DNA of 64,000 nt from Nemopilema nomurai (Eukaryota; Cnidaria; Scyphozoa; Rhizostomeae; Rhizostomatidae): NCBI GenBank assembly GCA_003864495.1, contig ML133423.1:479575-543574 (forward strand). The letters run 5' to 3'. Positions 1 through 23,428 of the stretch are shown here, piece by piece (positions within the stretch are counted from its first letter, which is position 1; the number at the start of each line of letters is the position of its first letter). The position numbers were made by a program, and so were the translations under genes. The notes under the pieces are model-generated. The model had not been told where the DNA came from. It saw nothing but the letters and a program-made list of their open reading frames with translations, and ran no database searches.

Positions 1-279
1 CACTTCCAGGTCTAGTCGTAATGATGTGATTATCACCCAAATAGGTAAAAACCAAGGGCGCAAGTGCCCCCCTTTTCTCTTCCAGCATTCCCTGCTGTTC
101 GAGGAGTCAATACCTAGGTACCTTACGCCCCTCTTTTGAAATTGCAGTTTCCTTCAAAAAGTCATGGCCATTGATTATGTTTGTTTCTAGCATTGCTGAT
201 CCCTGTTTGTTTTCATTCCGCTGTCTTATTTATGCCTTTATATTGACAAAGATGGTTTTCATTTCCTTGACGAATGCAG

Positions 280-10031
<9,752 letters not shown>

Positions 10032-11635
10032 TATTGCCATGAAAACAACTGTTTGACCCTTCTTTCCTCGTGTGTATAAGAGGCACATCGAACCGTTTAT
10101 AAATGCTCCATCCACGGTGTGCCCCTGGCCAATCAGTCTGTGCATGGTCCAAAAGATCTGAGCACAAGTCGAGTACAAGCTCATCGTGCGTGCTCCCGAA
10201 CATTCCCGTGTGCGCACTTAAGCGCGCCCTCGAGTGTTTATGAATATCTGCATTGATGCCCCTGTGTCCATTTCAGAGAAACCTTGACGATGCCAAGCAA
10301 ATAATTAAGTAATGACTATGAGGGCCGGCACCTTAACAGACATGCGCACGCGTTCAGAGCTAGTTCGCCCAGTTGGAAGAAGAGAGCCAACAAAAGCACT
10401 GCCGCTCACTTTGTTTCGATTCCCAGTTCACGGACGTTAATATCTGAAATCTAGCCGGTTTCAGACACTAGCGACTTTTCTTATTTATTTTGTACTTTTA
10501 TATGACTTGCTAAAGAGCAATAATTGCCATTTCCCTTAAGCCTTAGGCCGGCCCTTTTCGACTATCGTCTGGCCCGAATTTAGTTTCCCATACCGCCATG
10601 AAGGACACTCTATCTCTTTATTGGGCTGGAAATTTAACTGACCCGGAAAATGCCATTTCAACGTTGAAGGGCCTTTTATGTGCATCTTTGTATATTGTCT
10701 TCGGTGTTTAGTTGATTTTAATTATTATTCCCGATAGGGGAAGAATGTTTAATGTCGTTCAGTTTCATTTATGTATTTGTAGCTTGACACAATTGCGAGT
10801 TCTTTTAATTCTTAAAGACCTCCCTCATGCAAGTATGTCTTAATTACAAGTAACTGTAATGAATACGTCATTCTCTTGTCCTGCTTTCAGGGTAAGAAGT
10901 AAACATGCAGTGTCGTGCTGTTTTTACACTTGGCTAAAAAGTTTGGCTAGACCCATTTGAAAAGTCTGATTTTTCGAAATTATCCGATATTGAACTAGGA
11001 TACCCGCTTAGTGTGATTTAGATCATTACTTGCTCGGTGTTCTGTAGTTAGGTGAACTGGTCCAACGAAAACCTAATATCAAACACATACCAGAGATATT
11101 ATGTTCTTTTTCTCCTGCAAGTTGCTAAAGTTGTGCTCTGAAGATGTTATCTAATAACTCTTGGATAATCTGGAGCCAAGCATCTATCGCGTGTCTTACT
11201 ATTATTGACATGCGAAAAATCCGTTTTTATTCATTCAAGTGTTAGCCATTCGGCATTTGAAAGGCAACTGAGTCACTTTTTGTCAACTGACCAAGGAGTT
11301 TGAAAGAACCATCAAAGATCCTGTTCAAGCCTTCACCACATGGACCTATCTAAAGAAAATACAATGCTTTATCATTCAAACTCTTGTTAATTATCTAGCT
11401 TGAAAATTTGGTCAATAGCTGCAAAAATTCTGCATTTTGAGCTTTGAGCACATTTTTACCGATTTCGACACCAGTCTACGTCATAGTGGAATTCTATCCA
11501 AGAACACATTATGTTCTCTCCAAAATCCTTAGTTTTGAAAGTACCTCTAATTTTTGATGACACAAACACTTTCCCTCCAAATTTAACTAAATTTTTTTTT
11601 AAAAGAATCTTTAACTGCTTTAATTCACATAGAAC
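10032..11635. other. SRPK 3' UTR and intergenic DNA
   Basis: No reading frame with protein character, RNA gene or clear repeat is seen. The first part is presumably the SRPK 3' UTR, but I found no convincing canonical polyadenylation signal close to the stop. Confidence 0.5.
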
Positions 11636-11639
11636 CAAA

Positions 11640-11905
11640 TCAGTCATTTTGCGAAAAATTATTCGATACGCATGCTTAAAGAACTTTTTCGTTCGACACT
11701 TCTTGCAGTGTGGAAATGCCGGGAAACGATGAAAAGCTGACAAAATAGCATGGTGCGGATCGAAAACATTAAGTTGTGAGAAGAGTGCACAATTGATTTT
11801 CTAACGACCAATCAGCGTCCATTTCAAACCTCTTGAAAATGGTCCAAGTGATTAAATTCTTTGTCTGCATAAACGACCTAGCTTACCTAATAATGCGAAC
11901 ATTGT
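11640..11905 (-). mobile_element. Old Penelope-like element 3' fragment
   Basis: Reading the minus strand, a segment around ttttcgatccgcaccatgct, followed by a gaagtgtcgaacgaaaaagt stretch, matches in order and spacing the 3' part of the Penelope-like copies at 20310-20670 and about 45042-45400. It is more diverged than either, so it is an older insertion. No reverse transcriptase is retained. Confidence 0.6.
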
Positions 11906-12164
11906 CATCGGTAAAATATTATTGAAATTTTCAGAAAAATCTCGATGAATATCTTTTTCAAAGGTGAGGGGGGTCTAGACCCCCATATTCCCCCTTGCGT
12001 ATGCTCCCCCACTGGATGGTCACGCTCAAAATCTCAGGCAAATTTGTGATTTCATAAATCAAAAGCGAACTGGGTGGACAAGATGGCTGTCTGTCATCCT
12101 TTATCGATGTCCTGCAGCTACTTTCCCATCCCACATACTCTACCATGCCATCTGACGGGGTAGA

Positions 12165-12425
12165 GGTGGCGCAACAAAATTGGACCTGGGAAGGCTAAGA
12201 TCAAGTTTAATGGTATATGAGGACCCACCAGCTGAAACTTAGCCTTCTAGAGTGGCTAAAGATGCATCTTCAAAACTAAAATTCTGATGATGCATTATCT
12301 TCAGGACCAATTGATTATTGACGTTTAGAAAAATTGGAAGAGAAGGAGTCATGCTATAGCTCTTGTGATAGACGGTAGAGAAAGGAATAAATTTTTGTGT
12401 TTCTTAATAAGAAAATAAAAAATGA
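12165..12425 (+). repeat. Fragment of interspersed repeat shared with 48.4, 58.3 and 19.3 kb
   Basis: Translated pieces such as GATKLDLGRLR followed by a tctagagtggctaaagatgc segment and a gtgatagacggt segment occur in the same order at 48430-48700 and 58295-58570 (GATKLNLRGLRLKFSDKGG in the latter). The copy is degenerate with stops. Probably a decayed transposon-derived coding region; the family name is not certain. Confidence 0.5.
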
Positions 12426-13184
12426 TCCAGCCATCCTATTTGTTCTTTTACCGATGCACTCACGCTCCACTTCAGGACACTGCGTGCGAAATCAGGATGC
12501 AAATGTGAAATCTGTGCATTTGTAGAGGATCAAATATCGGTTGTGTTTATGACACAAGTCCCAGTCAGTACTGGCGACATTTTGCAAGAGCGGTAAATGC
12601 ATCTATGCAGGTCCCAGCTGATCAAGTATCATTTCTTTACAAAACTGCTGAATCAGTTTGAGTCAATTTTCAAGTTAAGTAAAATAGGATGCCCAACCGA
12701 AACACCATGGCAGAAAACCAGGAGCGGCATTTGAGGCAGTAGCGGAGGCGCATTGCGTGTTCAATATTTATTCAAATGTCAAAATCAACGAAACTTTGTG
12801 TCTGACTGGTTCCGAAAAAAGACTGTTAATTGCCTTTAATCCGTTAATGAATCATAACCTATAGTACTGTTGATAGTAACTGAATCTCGAGGGCAGTTAT
12901 GGCCATGGTATTAGCTTCGCATTTCTCATACCGTGATGTCATTAAACATTTGTCTAAGTGGCCCTGCCCTACGTCGGGGCCTTTTGCTATCCTCACATTA
13001 AACAAAGCAACTTGTACTTCATGGTATAAGCTTTGGGATTCTCATACCGTGGCCAGTCTAACCATTTTGTTTCAACACAACGCTAATCTTTCACTTGCTC
13101 GCGTCATTGTACTGTGTCTTAACAATATGGATCGGGTCTTGGCAAGTGGTGTACTCTTGGGGTGTTTAAAATATTTTCTCAATT
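12426..13184. other. Unassigned DNA upstream of hAT relic
   Basis: No gene is recognised. It may include the 5' part of the degenerate hAT element that follows, but I could not identify its terminal repeat. Confidence 0.4.
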
Positions 13185-15522
13185 TTGTCAACTCAAAGAA
13201 GGTTAACTCACGAACAGCGGCTTCGCCTAAAAACAGATGGAAGACCATGTCCAAAAGTTACCGTGAAATACGTATCGAGTGACACTGCATATCGGAAATT
13301 TCCATGGATATGTGGAGACGAAGAGAGGATGCCTACTTTTGTTGGCCGTGTCTCGTCATGGGTGAATTATCGAAGGTGAGTTTTTCACTGAGGTTATTTA
13401 AAATGTTTTCAAGGCAAAAAACGAAGTTTCCCAAACAAGCTTTTTTCAGAAAATGTTTTTTAAAGTTAAAAAAAGAATATTTTATCAGAGAGTGCTGGTG
13501 ATAAGCATGGTTGACAAGTCCAAATGTTGTGTCTTGGTTGGTGTATAGTAATTTTCACTGAATTTCTAGAATCGGCTTTTTGCTTTGCGATCCTGATACC
13601 CAGGGCAGGCTAGTGACAATTACGAAAGGGCTCTAGACCAGCAGCAATGATTGTAGCCGTGGCTCCACGCCCTGTACCGCGTTCACTGGCTATGGTATTA
13701 GAATCGCGATTCTCACCGTGCCCTTGAGGTGTCAATACAGCACCGTCTGTGTTTAACCGGCCTTCACCCGTAGAGATAGGAAACCTAAGCCCGCTATTGG
13801 AACAATGACACCATTTTTGTAGGCAGAGTGACTAACAAGACGCTGGTTTATCAATGCATCTTCTTTAGAAATAACAAAGCGTATATGCAAAACAATAAAG
13901 GAATAAGAATATTCAATTCTTAATAATATTGCCATCTTCCTTTTTGCTGGTGAAGAAAAGCTCGCTAGTCTCATATTCTTTTGTCAATGGTTAACTTTCA
14001 AATTCGTTTCGATTTTGGACAGAAACAAAAACACAGTTTTTCTAGTTTCATAACTATGAAATCATGAAAAAGTCTCAATTCCAGAACATTGGTCAGTCGT
14101 ACGATGGGCCCCTAAAATGAGCGGGCAACTTAACGGTGTCCAAAAGCAAATGCAGCACTACTACCCAGCAGCCTATCACTGCGTTGCTCATAGGTTATCC
14201 CTTTGTGCAGCACAGTCCGCGATGAAAATCGCAAAATTTGCCAGGTTTTTTGGCACAGCCAACAAGCTTGTTGGCTTTTTCAGAAGCAGTCCGAAGCGCA
14301 CAAGACTTGTCGGACTTAATCTTCCAAAACCTGGAGATACACGGTGGCTGTCACGTGATACTGCAACAAGTGTCATTGACATCCACTACGAAACAATAGG
14401 GGCAGTCCTATATGAAAGAGAAGCGAGAAAGCCAACACACAAGGTACAGCCAGGGGCCTTTGCATTCAAATGAAACAAGTCGAATTCGTCTTTCTGCTCA
14501 AGCTTTACCAAAATATATTTGAGCAATGCACGCCAGTCATGACCACCAAGCCAACGCTAGATGCCGTACAGCTAAGATCGATGATTGATTATTTCAGCGT
14601 TCACTTGATTCTTTAAATTTCGACCAAGTATGGGAAGAGACAATCCAGGCTGACCCAGATTTTCCAGTTATGCGTGAAAAAACTAGGTGGAGGGGAATCG
14701 AGAATGGAAATGATGGCTCGCAAGATAGCTGGAAGGCTTCATTACAAACACTTCCATTGAGCATCACCGCGAAGTTTTCGGAGCAGCTGAGCTGGCGTTT
14801 TGGAAACCTTGAAAAATTCAGATGCATAATCTCATTCATTCAACAAAATTCAACGAAAGAAAAAACGCGACAGCTAATGAGCAAAAAGCTTTGATTGCAG
14901 AGCTCCCAAAAATTGTACCCATTTGCAGTTCAAGATGTGACAGCAACAGAAAATAATCTGTCTGTCCTTTTTCACAGCAGTGAGATATCACTCCTTTTGC
15001 AGAAAGTTGTCCGAGAACAGGATACCATCGATGCCGCAAAAAAGGAATGCCAAGCACGGCTGCAACAAAAAGTCGAAGAGGCGGCTAGCAACGAAACAGG
15101 CGAAAGAAGAGCTAGCGTGGGTGAACCAATTAATGCAATTGATGTAGAGGAAAGTGACGAATTTGAATTGGAACCAAATTTGGACATAGAAATTGATTCT
15201 GTAAAAGTGGGCTCGCCAAGTATTCAAGATCTCTTGTCTGCTATCAAGAAGGCAACACTTGAGGAGGCTCTTCCTCAGGCAATGCCACTGCTAGAGCTTG
15301 CAGCTACAACTCCACTTACGAGTGTCCATTGCGAGAGGATTTTTAGTCGAATGAAGCGCCTTCTAGGTCAAGCATGCAACAAAAAAGAAAAAAACTTGTT
15401 ATTTTGCAAGTAGAGCACAAGCTTTTATGGTGGCTCACCAGACAGCCATTTTTCAAAGACAATGTTGTTGCTAGATTCAAACCATTCAACCCGCGTAGAT
15501 TCGAAAGATTTTCAAAATAATA
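13185..15522 (+). pseudogene. Degenerate hAT-family transposase (TTF zinc finger + hAT core + dimerisation domain)
   Basis: Fragments lie in order on the plus strand. Near 13200-13375 is a TTF-type zinc finger start (LRLKTDGRPCPKVTVKYVSS), then after a frameshift YFCWPCLVMGE, with a donor-like GTGAGT behind it. At 14117-14470 comes the conserved core with HCVAHRLSLCAAQS and GDTRWLSRDTA. At 14895-15410 is the C-terminal dimerisation region with TTPLTSVHCERIFSRMKRLL. After another frameshift, EHKLLWWLTRQPFFKDNVV leads to a stop near 15520. Several frameshifts and stops (for example after 14470) separate the pieces, so this is an inactive copy. The style resembles hAT proteins related to ZMYM/TTF proteins. 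Confidence 0.85.
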
Positions 15523-18114
<2,592 letters not shown>

Positions 18115-18117
18115 TGC

Positions 18118-18342
18118 TAAATTATATATATATATATATATATAAATATATATATATTTATTCAAAAATCTATTCTATAAAATGTTTAGATGATAGAAAA
18201 TAAACTCAAAGAAAACAATTTTGTAAGACGCTTTGCTTTTGCTTCATCAGTAATACCTTTACAAAATCAGAGGAGCCTACTTATCAACATAAATTACAAT
18301 ATATATATAGATAGATATATATTTATATATATATATATGAAG
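18118..18342. repeat. Two TA/ATAA microsatellite tracts around a 130-base spacer
   Basis: TA-repeat tracts run at about 18122-18163 and 18298-18338, bracketing unique sequence. They could be the AT-rich ends of a small MITE, but no further inverted repeat or target duplication was confirmed. Confidence 0.6.
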
Positions 18343-19265
18343 CAGGAAGCGGTAATTTGATTCTGACCAATAGTGGTGCAATAACATTGGGTTGCACCCG
18401 TATGGAAAGAATTTTCCCTCTTGTCTGCCGTTGTCTCGTCAGTAACTATTAGCTAAAAATTTGGATAAGATTGAATCAACTCGTTTGTATTGGAAAGCCG
18501 GAAGGGATTTTCAATCATAAAAACTTTATATGATTTTTCGTCTTGTAGTGATAGCTAATGAATATTCCCAGAAAGCCAGCTGTGCGTGAATAATCGGTGG
18601 TAGGAGATGTGCTAGATCTTATAATTCTACCTAAATTAGAGGAAGCTATAAAAATGAAGAACTCGACCTGTGAACAAATAGGTATTCGATTTTACGGATT
18701 TAATCATAACGAAGCTTACACAATCTGTGGGGAGTCCGTCGAGTACAATTCGATAGAAACATCGGCTATCAAATTGGCCTTCATTCCTCTCGAACTAAGG
18801 CATCTGTCGCAAAACCTGCAGTGAATTTCGATAACGCATTTCTCGTGGAAATTGTTACATTCGTCTGGCAAACGAGACATGCCGTTGCTATTCTCCGGTG
18901 AACGTGACAAATAAGCAATGACTTTCTGATTGTTGTTGTCTTCTCAAATGTTCATTTGAACTCGATCATGCCCCCCACGGAGTACTGGGAAATAGATAAC
19001 ACGTGACACATTACCAATGACAACTGATTTACCGCAAATTCTCTTTTTGGCCCCCCGGGGGGCTTATGGATACCGGCACTTCGAAGGGGGCTTATAAAAG
19101 AGGGGGTGCTTAATTTAGAGGGGGACTTAATACGCAACTAAACATAGACTTTCTAAAACATTCTACTTCACTTCACTAAATATCGTACATTGAAGTTATA
19201 GTTCTTTATAGAACAATTATAGAAGTTATAGAACATTTCAATGGCAAGTCAATTCTAGTCTGTTG
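18343..19265. other. Unassigned DNA with a short coding-like stretch
   Basis: A 75-codon plus-strand frame at 18597-18824 has a protein-like composition (begins VVGDVLDLIILPKLEEA), but I recognise no domain and see no splice context. A 14-base palindrome of C6G6 flanked by G/C lies at 19050-19063. Possibly transposon-derived. Confidence 0.35.
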
Positions 19266-19625
19266 CTTGTGGCCATCATGTTTACAAAAATCTGGATGCC
19301 AGTTATTGGCGTAGATTGAAATGCAGACATGAAATGCAAGGAGAAGCTCTGGTAAATGGCGAAATTGCAGTCAGAATAAACAGTAAGACAGTAGGAGAAG
19401 TGGTTGGTAATCTGCCGATTGAGCTATCATTATTATTGTGCAAGTTTCTATCACAGAAAAAATTTCTTGAGAACGTTTTAGTTATACAGAGGAAATATTT
19501 TGCCTTTATTTTGCCTAGAAATATTTCATTATTCCTTCTAAAGGGGATTCGTCGTAGAAAATCTCAATGATAGTGAATCAACTGAAAGAACATTACTTCC
19601 TGAGAACACATGTTCGCCTGCAAGC
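19266..19625 (+). pseudogene. HIRAN-like repeat-derived coding fragment
   Basis: The plus frame reads ACGHHVYKNLDASYW, then RRLKCRHEMQGEALVNGEIA and VGEVVGNLPIELSLLLCKFL. This resembles the short HIRAN-like domain found repeatedly in cnidarian transposon-related proteins (VYK.IW ... C.RE ... AVAV ... VGH.P). It loses frame after about 19570; a following TERTLLPENTCSPAS piece matches the tail of the 48.4-kb repeat (TERILLPEHKCA). No start or splice context is seen. The domain call comes from memory of the pattern, not from a search. Confidence 0.45.
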
Positions 19626-20309
19626 CATTCTGTTTGGGCAAGCATTATCGTGCAACAAAAGTTTTAAATGCTAACGGGGCGTTGTCTGAAAGCTTCTTTT
19701 TTCTTGAAGAGAAATATTCAAAGTACGTTTTTCAAAAGGGACACCAAATTTCAAAAATTGGGCCCAAGTCCAGCTTCAACTCAAGCAACCGCCTCCAGTT
19801 GCCCCCCCCCCCCCCTTACATCCACCGCCATCTAAAAACTGCTTTATGGTGATATAGATCTTCTTGTTTCAAAAATATGTGAAGTTAGGATTTAATGCAT
19901 GTGTAGAGAGAAGCCGGAGCAATTCATACCAAAAGCTACGTATAAAGCACATGGACGGGAACACTAACATGTGACCAAAAATGTTCTGAGAAAAGCGGAT
20001 GGAGCAAATAAGGGGGCCGATGAAACATAACAAAGAGATATGATAATTTACGAGCTGCGAGTTGTCAGTTTCTGTTGAGCAATTTATATTGTTTTATTTT
20101 CTTTTGTAAAACTTTTCATTCAAGGATACCTATAGGGGGACCATTATGGAAAGAAGATTGCACTGATCTTTTAATGTCATCCTTGCCATTTAAAACTGGG
20201 GGAAGTTTCCAAATTACATTTTTAACTTATACATTTTTATTAGATTGTACACTTGTCATTAAACTTTTCCCCTAATTCTTTGATAAATCTATTTTTTAAT
20301 GTATCACAA

Positions 20310-21555
20310 TGGCTAGAAAAAGCGGAACTAGTTTTTTACATACTTAAAGTACTTAAGTATGTAAACACTTCGTCCGACACTTCTCAGAGTATGCAAACGT
20401 CGGAAAATAACCAAAAACTGACCGAATAAATAGCCAGATGCGGATCGAAAACACTATAGGGTGATAAGCAGAGCGCGGGATTGGTTATAATTGACCAATC
20501 TGCGTTACTTAACACCAAACTTTAGAAGAGCCCAAGGAAAAAGACGAACACTTTTTGTCTACAAAGAATGGGATTTTACATTGAAATATGGACAGACTCC
20601 AAAACACCTAGGTGAAAGGATGACCTAGCTTTGTCATTGTATGTTTTGGCGCAATCTAGATTCTCCAAAAGATGTTGTCCGATAGCTGAATCACAATTAA
20701 TTTGGGCATTGCGTCTTTTACAATCTTCGACGCAGCTGCTCTCTTTCTGCAGAGGTTTTGGTCCTTACGCTCGTGGGAATGTGTTTTATTCTATCCTCTA
20801 ATCTCTATCGTCCTACATACCGAGCTTCACATCGGCAACAAAATTCGTAAACGACTAAACTTTTTTGAGGGCAGGAACGCAATCCTTTAGGGTGGAGGGA
20901 AACATGGTCTTAGCATTGTAGACCAGACAAGGATTCACAGCTGAATAGCAGAAATTGATGGCTTTTTTAATTTGATTTGCAAATTTTTGAGAGACGTCAC
21001 CAATCCAAGGTAATTTGAGATAAACAGGGCACTTTTCAGGTCCAAAATGCTTGTCAGAGATGAAACTGGCAATTTTTTGTTTGAAACACCTCTAGATGAC
21101 ATCATCAGGGTAGCCATTTTCAATTAGAATACGTTTTATTGTATCGAGTTCAGAAGTGAGCTTAGATTTGGAGCAAATCATGAGCGCCCTGTGAACTAAG
21201 GTTTTGATGAGACCAATTTTCCTTTCTTTAGGGCTAAAGGAATTCCAGCGAATATATTGGCCAGTAAATGTTGGTTTCCTATAGACACTGGTGAAAAAGA
21301 ATCTCCCTCCTTTTGAACCGAGACATCCAGAATTTTCAAGAAATTGTTTGTTCCTTCTCTATAATGAATTTTAGGGCTGGATTTAACGAGTTGGGTTTTC
21401 CATGAAAATAGTCACACTCCAGCTCCGAATCAAAAATGAAGTACGTATCGTCAACATAGCGAAAATAGACCGCGGGCTCTTTGGTTTGTTCAAAAGCTTG
21501 TTTTCATAAAAGCTGGCAAAACTTTACATACATCATTTAAGCCTGCTAAAAACTT
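20310..21555 (-). mobile_element. Penelope-like element, 5'-truncated and degenerate (RT + GIY-YIG)
   Basis: Penelope-like elements encode a reverse transcriptase fused to a GIY-YIG endonuclease. On the minus strand, PAVYFRYVDDTYFIFDSELE holds the catalytic YVDD (21441-21458). After frameshifts come ALKFIIEKEQ, a segment expected to read as the conserved VYRKPTFTGQYI region but split between frames, then FANQIKKAINFCYSAVNP. Next is a broken GIY-YIG region (YEFCCRCEARYVGR, about 20800-20850, followed by a stop), then CDSAIGQHLLENLDCAKTYN and FHLGVLESV. The 3' end lies near 20310. The element stops abruptly upstream of the YVDD motif, as is usual for 5' truncation. Inactive. Confidence 0.8.
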
Positions 21556-21929
21556 TATGAAAATTGCTTTGAGAACACTTTAGCGCAACTGATCAATCGT
21601 TTCTTTTTTTTTAAGCAGATTAAATCAAAAGCAAACTAGATTTTAAAACAAATATTTCAACTTCTTACCTTTTCGCAGCCAGCCTCCATTTTAAATGTTG
21701 TTAGGAGAAAAAAAGGCGCGTGCGTGGACGCTGAAAGAGGCCTGGTGGAAACTCTTGGAGCAGGGAACGGTCGAAGCACAATGGATATCCTTTTGCAAAA
21801 TAACGCTTTAATGTCCAAGGACAACATATTTTTACTAACTAAATTTCTTTGCGCACAATGACGTATAACTGTTATACTTTGGGGTGAAAAGAATGATCTG
21901 ACATTATGAAAAACCAACACGCCACTGAC
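21556..21929. other. Spacer between Penelope-like relic and 7-bp array
   Basis: No feature is recognised here. Confidence 0.3.
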
Positions 21930-21930
21930 T

Positions 21931-23428
21931 ACTCGCAACTGGCAACTCGCAACTGGCAACTGGCAACTCGCAACTGGCAACTCGCAACTGGCAACTGGCA
22001 ACTGGCAACTCGCAACTGGCAACTCGCAACTCGCAACTCGCAAATCGCAACTGGCAACTGCAACTGGCAACTCGCAACTCGCAACTCGCAACTGGCAACT
22101 CGCAACTGGCAACTCGCAACTGGCAACTCGCAACTCGCAACTGGCAACTGGCAACTCGCAACTGGCAACTCGCAACTCGCAACTCGCAAATCGCAACTGG
22201 CAACTCGCAACTGGCAACTGGCAACTGCAACTCGCAACTGGCAACTCGCAACTGGCAACTCGCAACTCGCAACTGGCAACTCGCAACTGGCAACTGGCAA
22301 CTCGCAACTGGCAACTCGCAACTGGCAACTCGCAACTGGCAACTCGCAACTGGCAACTCGCAACTGGCAACTGGCAACTCGCAACTGGCAACTGGCAACT
22401 CGCAACTCGCAACTCGCAACTGGCAACTCGCAACTGGCAACTCGCAACTGGCAACTCGCAACTGGCAACTCGCAACTGGCAACTCGCAACTCGCAACTGG
22501 CAACTGGCAACTCGCAACTGGCAACTCGCAACTCGCAACTCGCAAATCGCAACTGGCAACTCGCAACTGGCAACTCGCAACTCGCAACTCGCAACTGGCA
22601 ACTCGCAACTGGCAACTCGCAACTCGCAACTGGCAACTCGCAACTGGCAACTGGCAACTCGCAACTGGCAACTCGCAACTGGCAACTCGCAACTCGCAAC
22701 TCGCAACTGGCAACTCGCAACTGGCAACTCGCAACTGGCAACTCGCAACTGGCAACTGGCAACTCGCAACTGGCAACTCGCAACTGGCAACTGGCAACTG
22801 GCAACTCGCAACTGGCAACTGGCAACTCGCAACTGGCAACTCGCAACTGGCAACTGGCAACTCGCAAACTGGCAACTCGCAACTGGCAACTCGCAACTGG
22901 CAACTCGCAACTCGCAACTCGCAACTCGCAACTCGCAACTGGCAACTCGCAACTGGCAACTCGCAACTGGCAACTCGCAACTCGCAACTGGCAACTGGCA
23001 ACTCGCAACTGGCAACTCGCAACTCGCAACTCGCAAATCGCAACTGGCAACTCGCAACTCGCAACTCGCAACTCGCAACTCGCAACTGGCAACTCGCAAC
23101 TGGCAACTCGCAACTCGCAAAACTCGCAACTGGCAACTGGCAACTCGCAACTGGCAACTCGCAACTGGCAACTCGCAACTCGCAACTCGCAACTGGCAAC
23201 TCGCAACTGGCAACTCGCAACTGGCAACTCGCAACTCGCAACTCGCAACTGGCAACTCGCTGGCAACTCGCAACTGGCAACTGGCAACTCGCAACTGGCA
23301 ACTCGCAACTGGCAACTGGCAACTGGCAACTGGCAACTCGCAACTGGCAACTCGCAACTCGCAACTGGCAACTCGCAACTGGCAACTCGCAACTGGCAAC
23401 TCGCAACTGGCAACTCGCAACTCGCAAA
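21931..23428. repeat. 7-bp minisatellite in two forms (ggcaact / cgcaact), about 213 copies
   Basis: Nearly 1.5 kb consists of a heptamer whose first base is either G or C; the two forms are interspersed irregularly. Rare variants include cgcaaat (at 22041, 22187, 22543 and 23034, each in the context of three C-form units before and a G-form after) and a few one-base indels (near 22058, 22226, 22866, 23120, 23260). Repeat periods of 7 give 7-residue open frames on both strands (for example ATRNWQL), which are artefacts of a stop-free unit. Confidence 0.97.
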
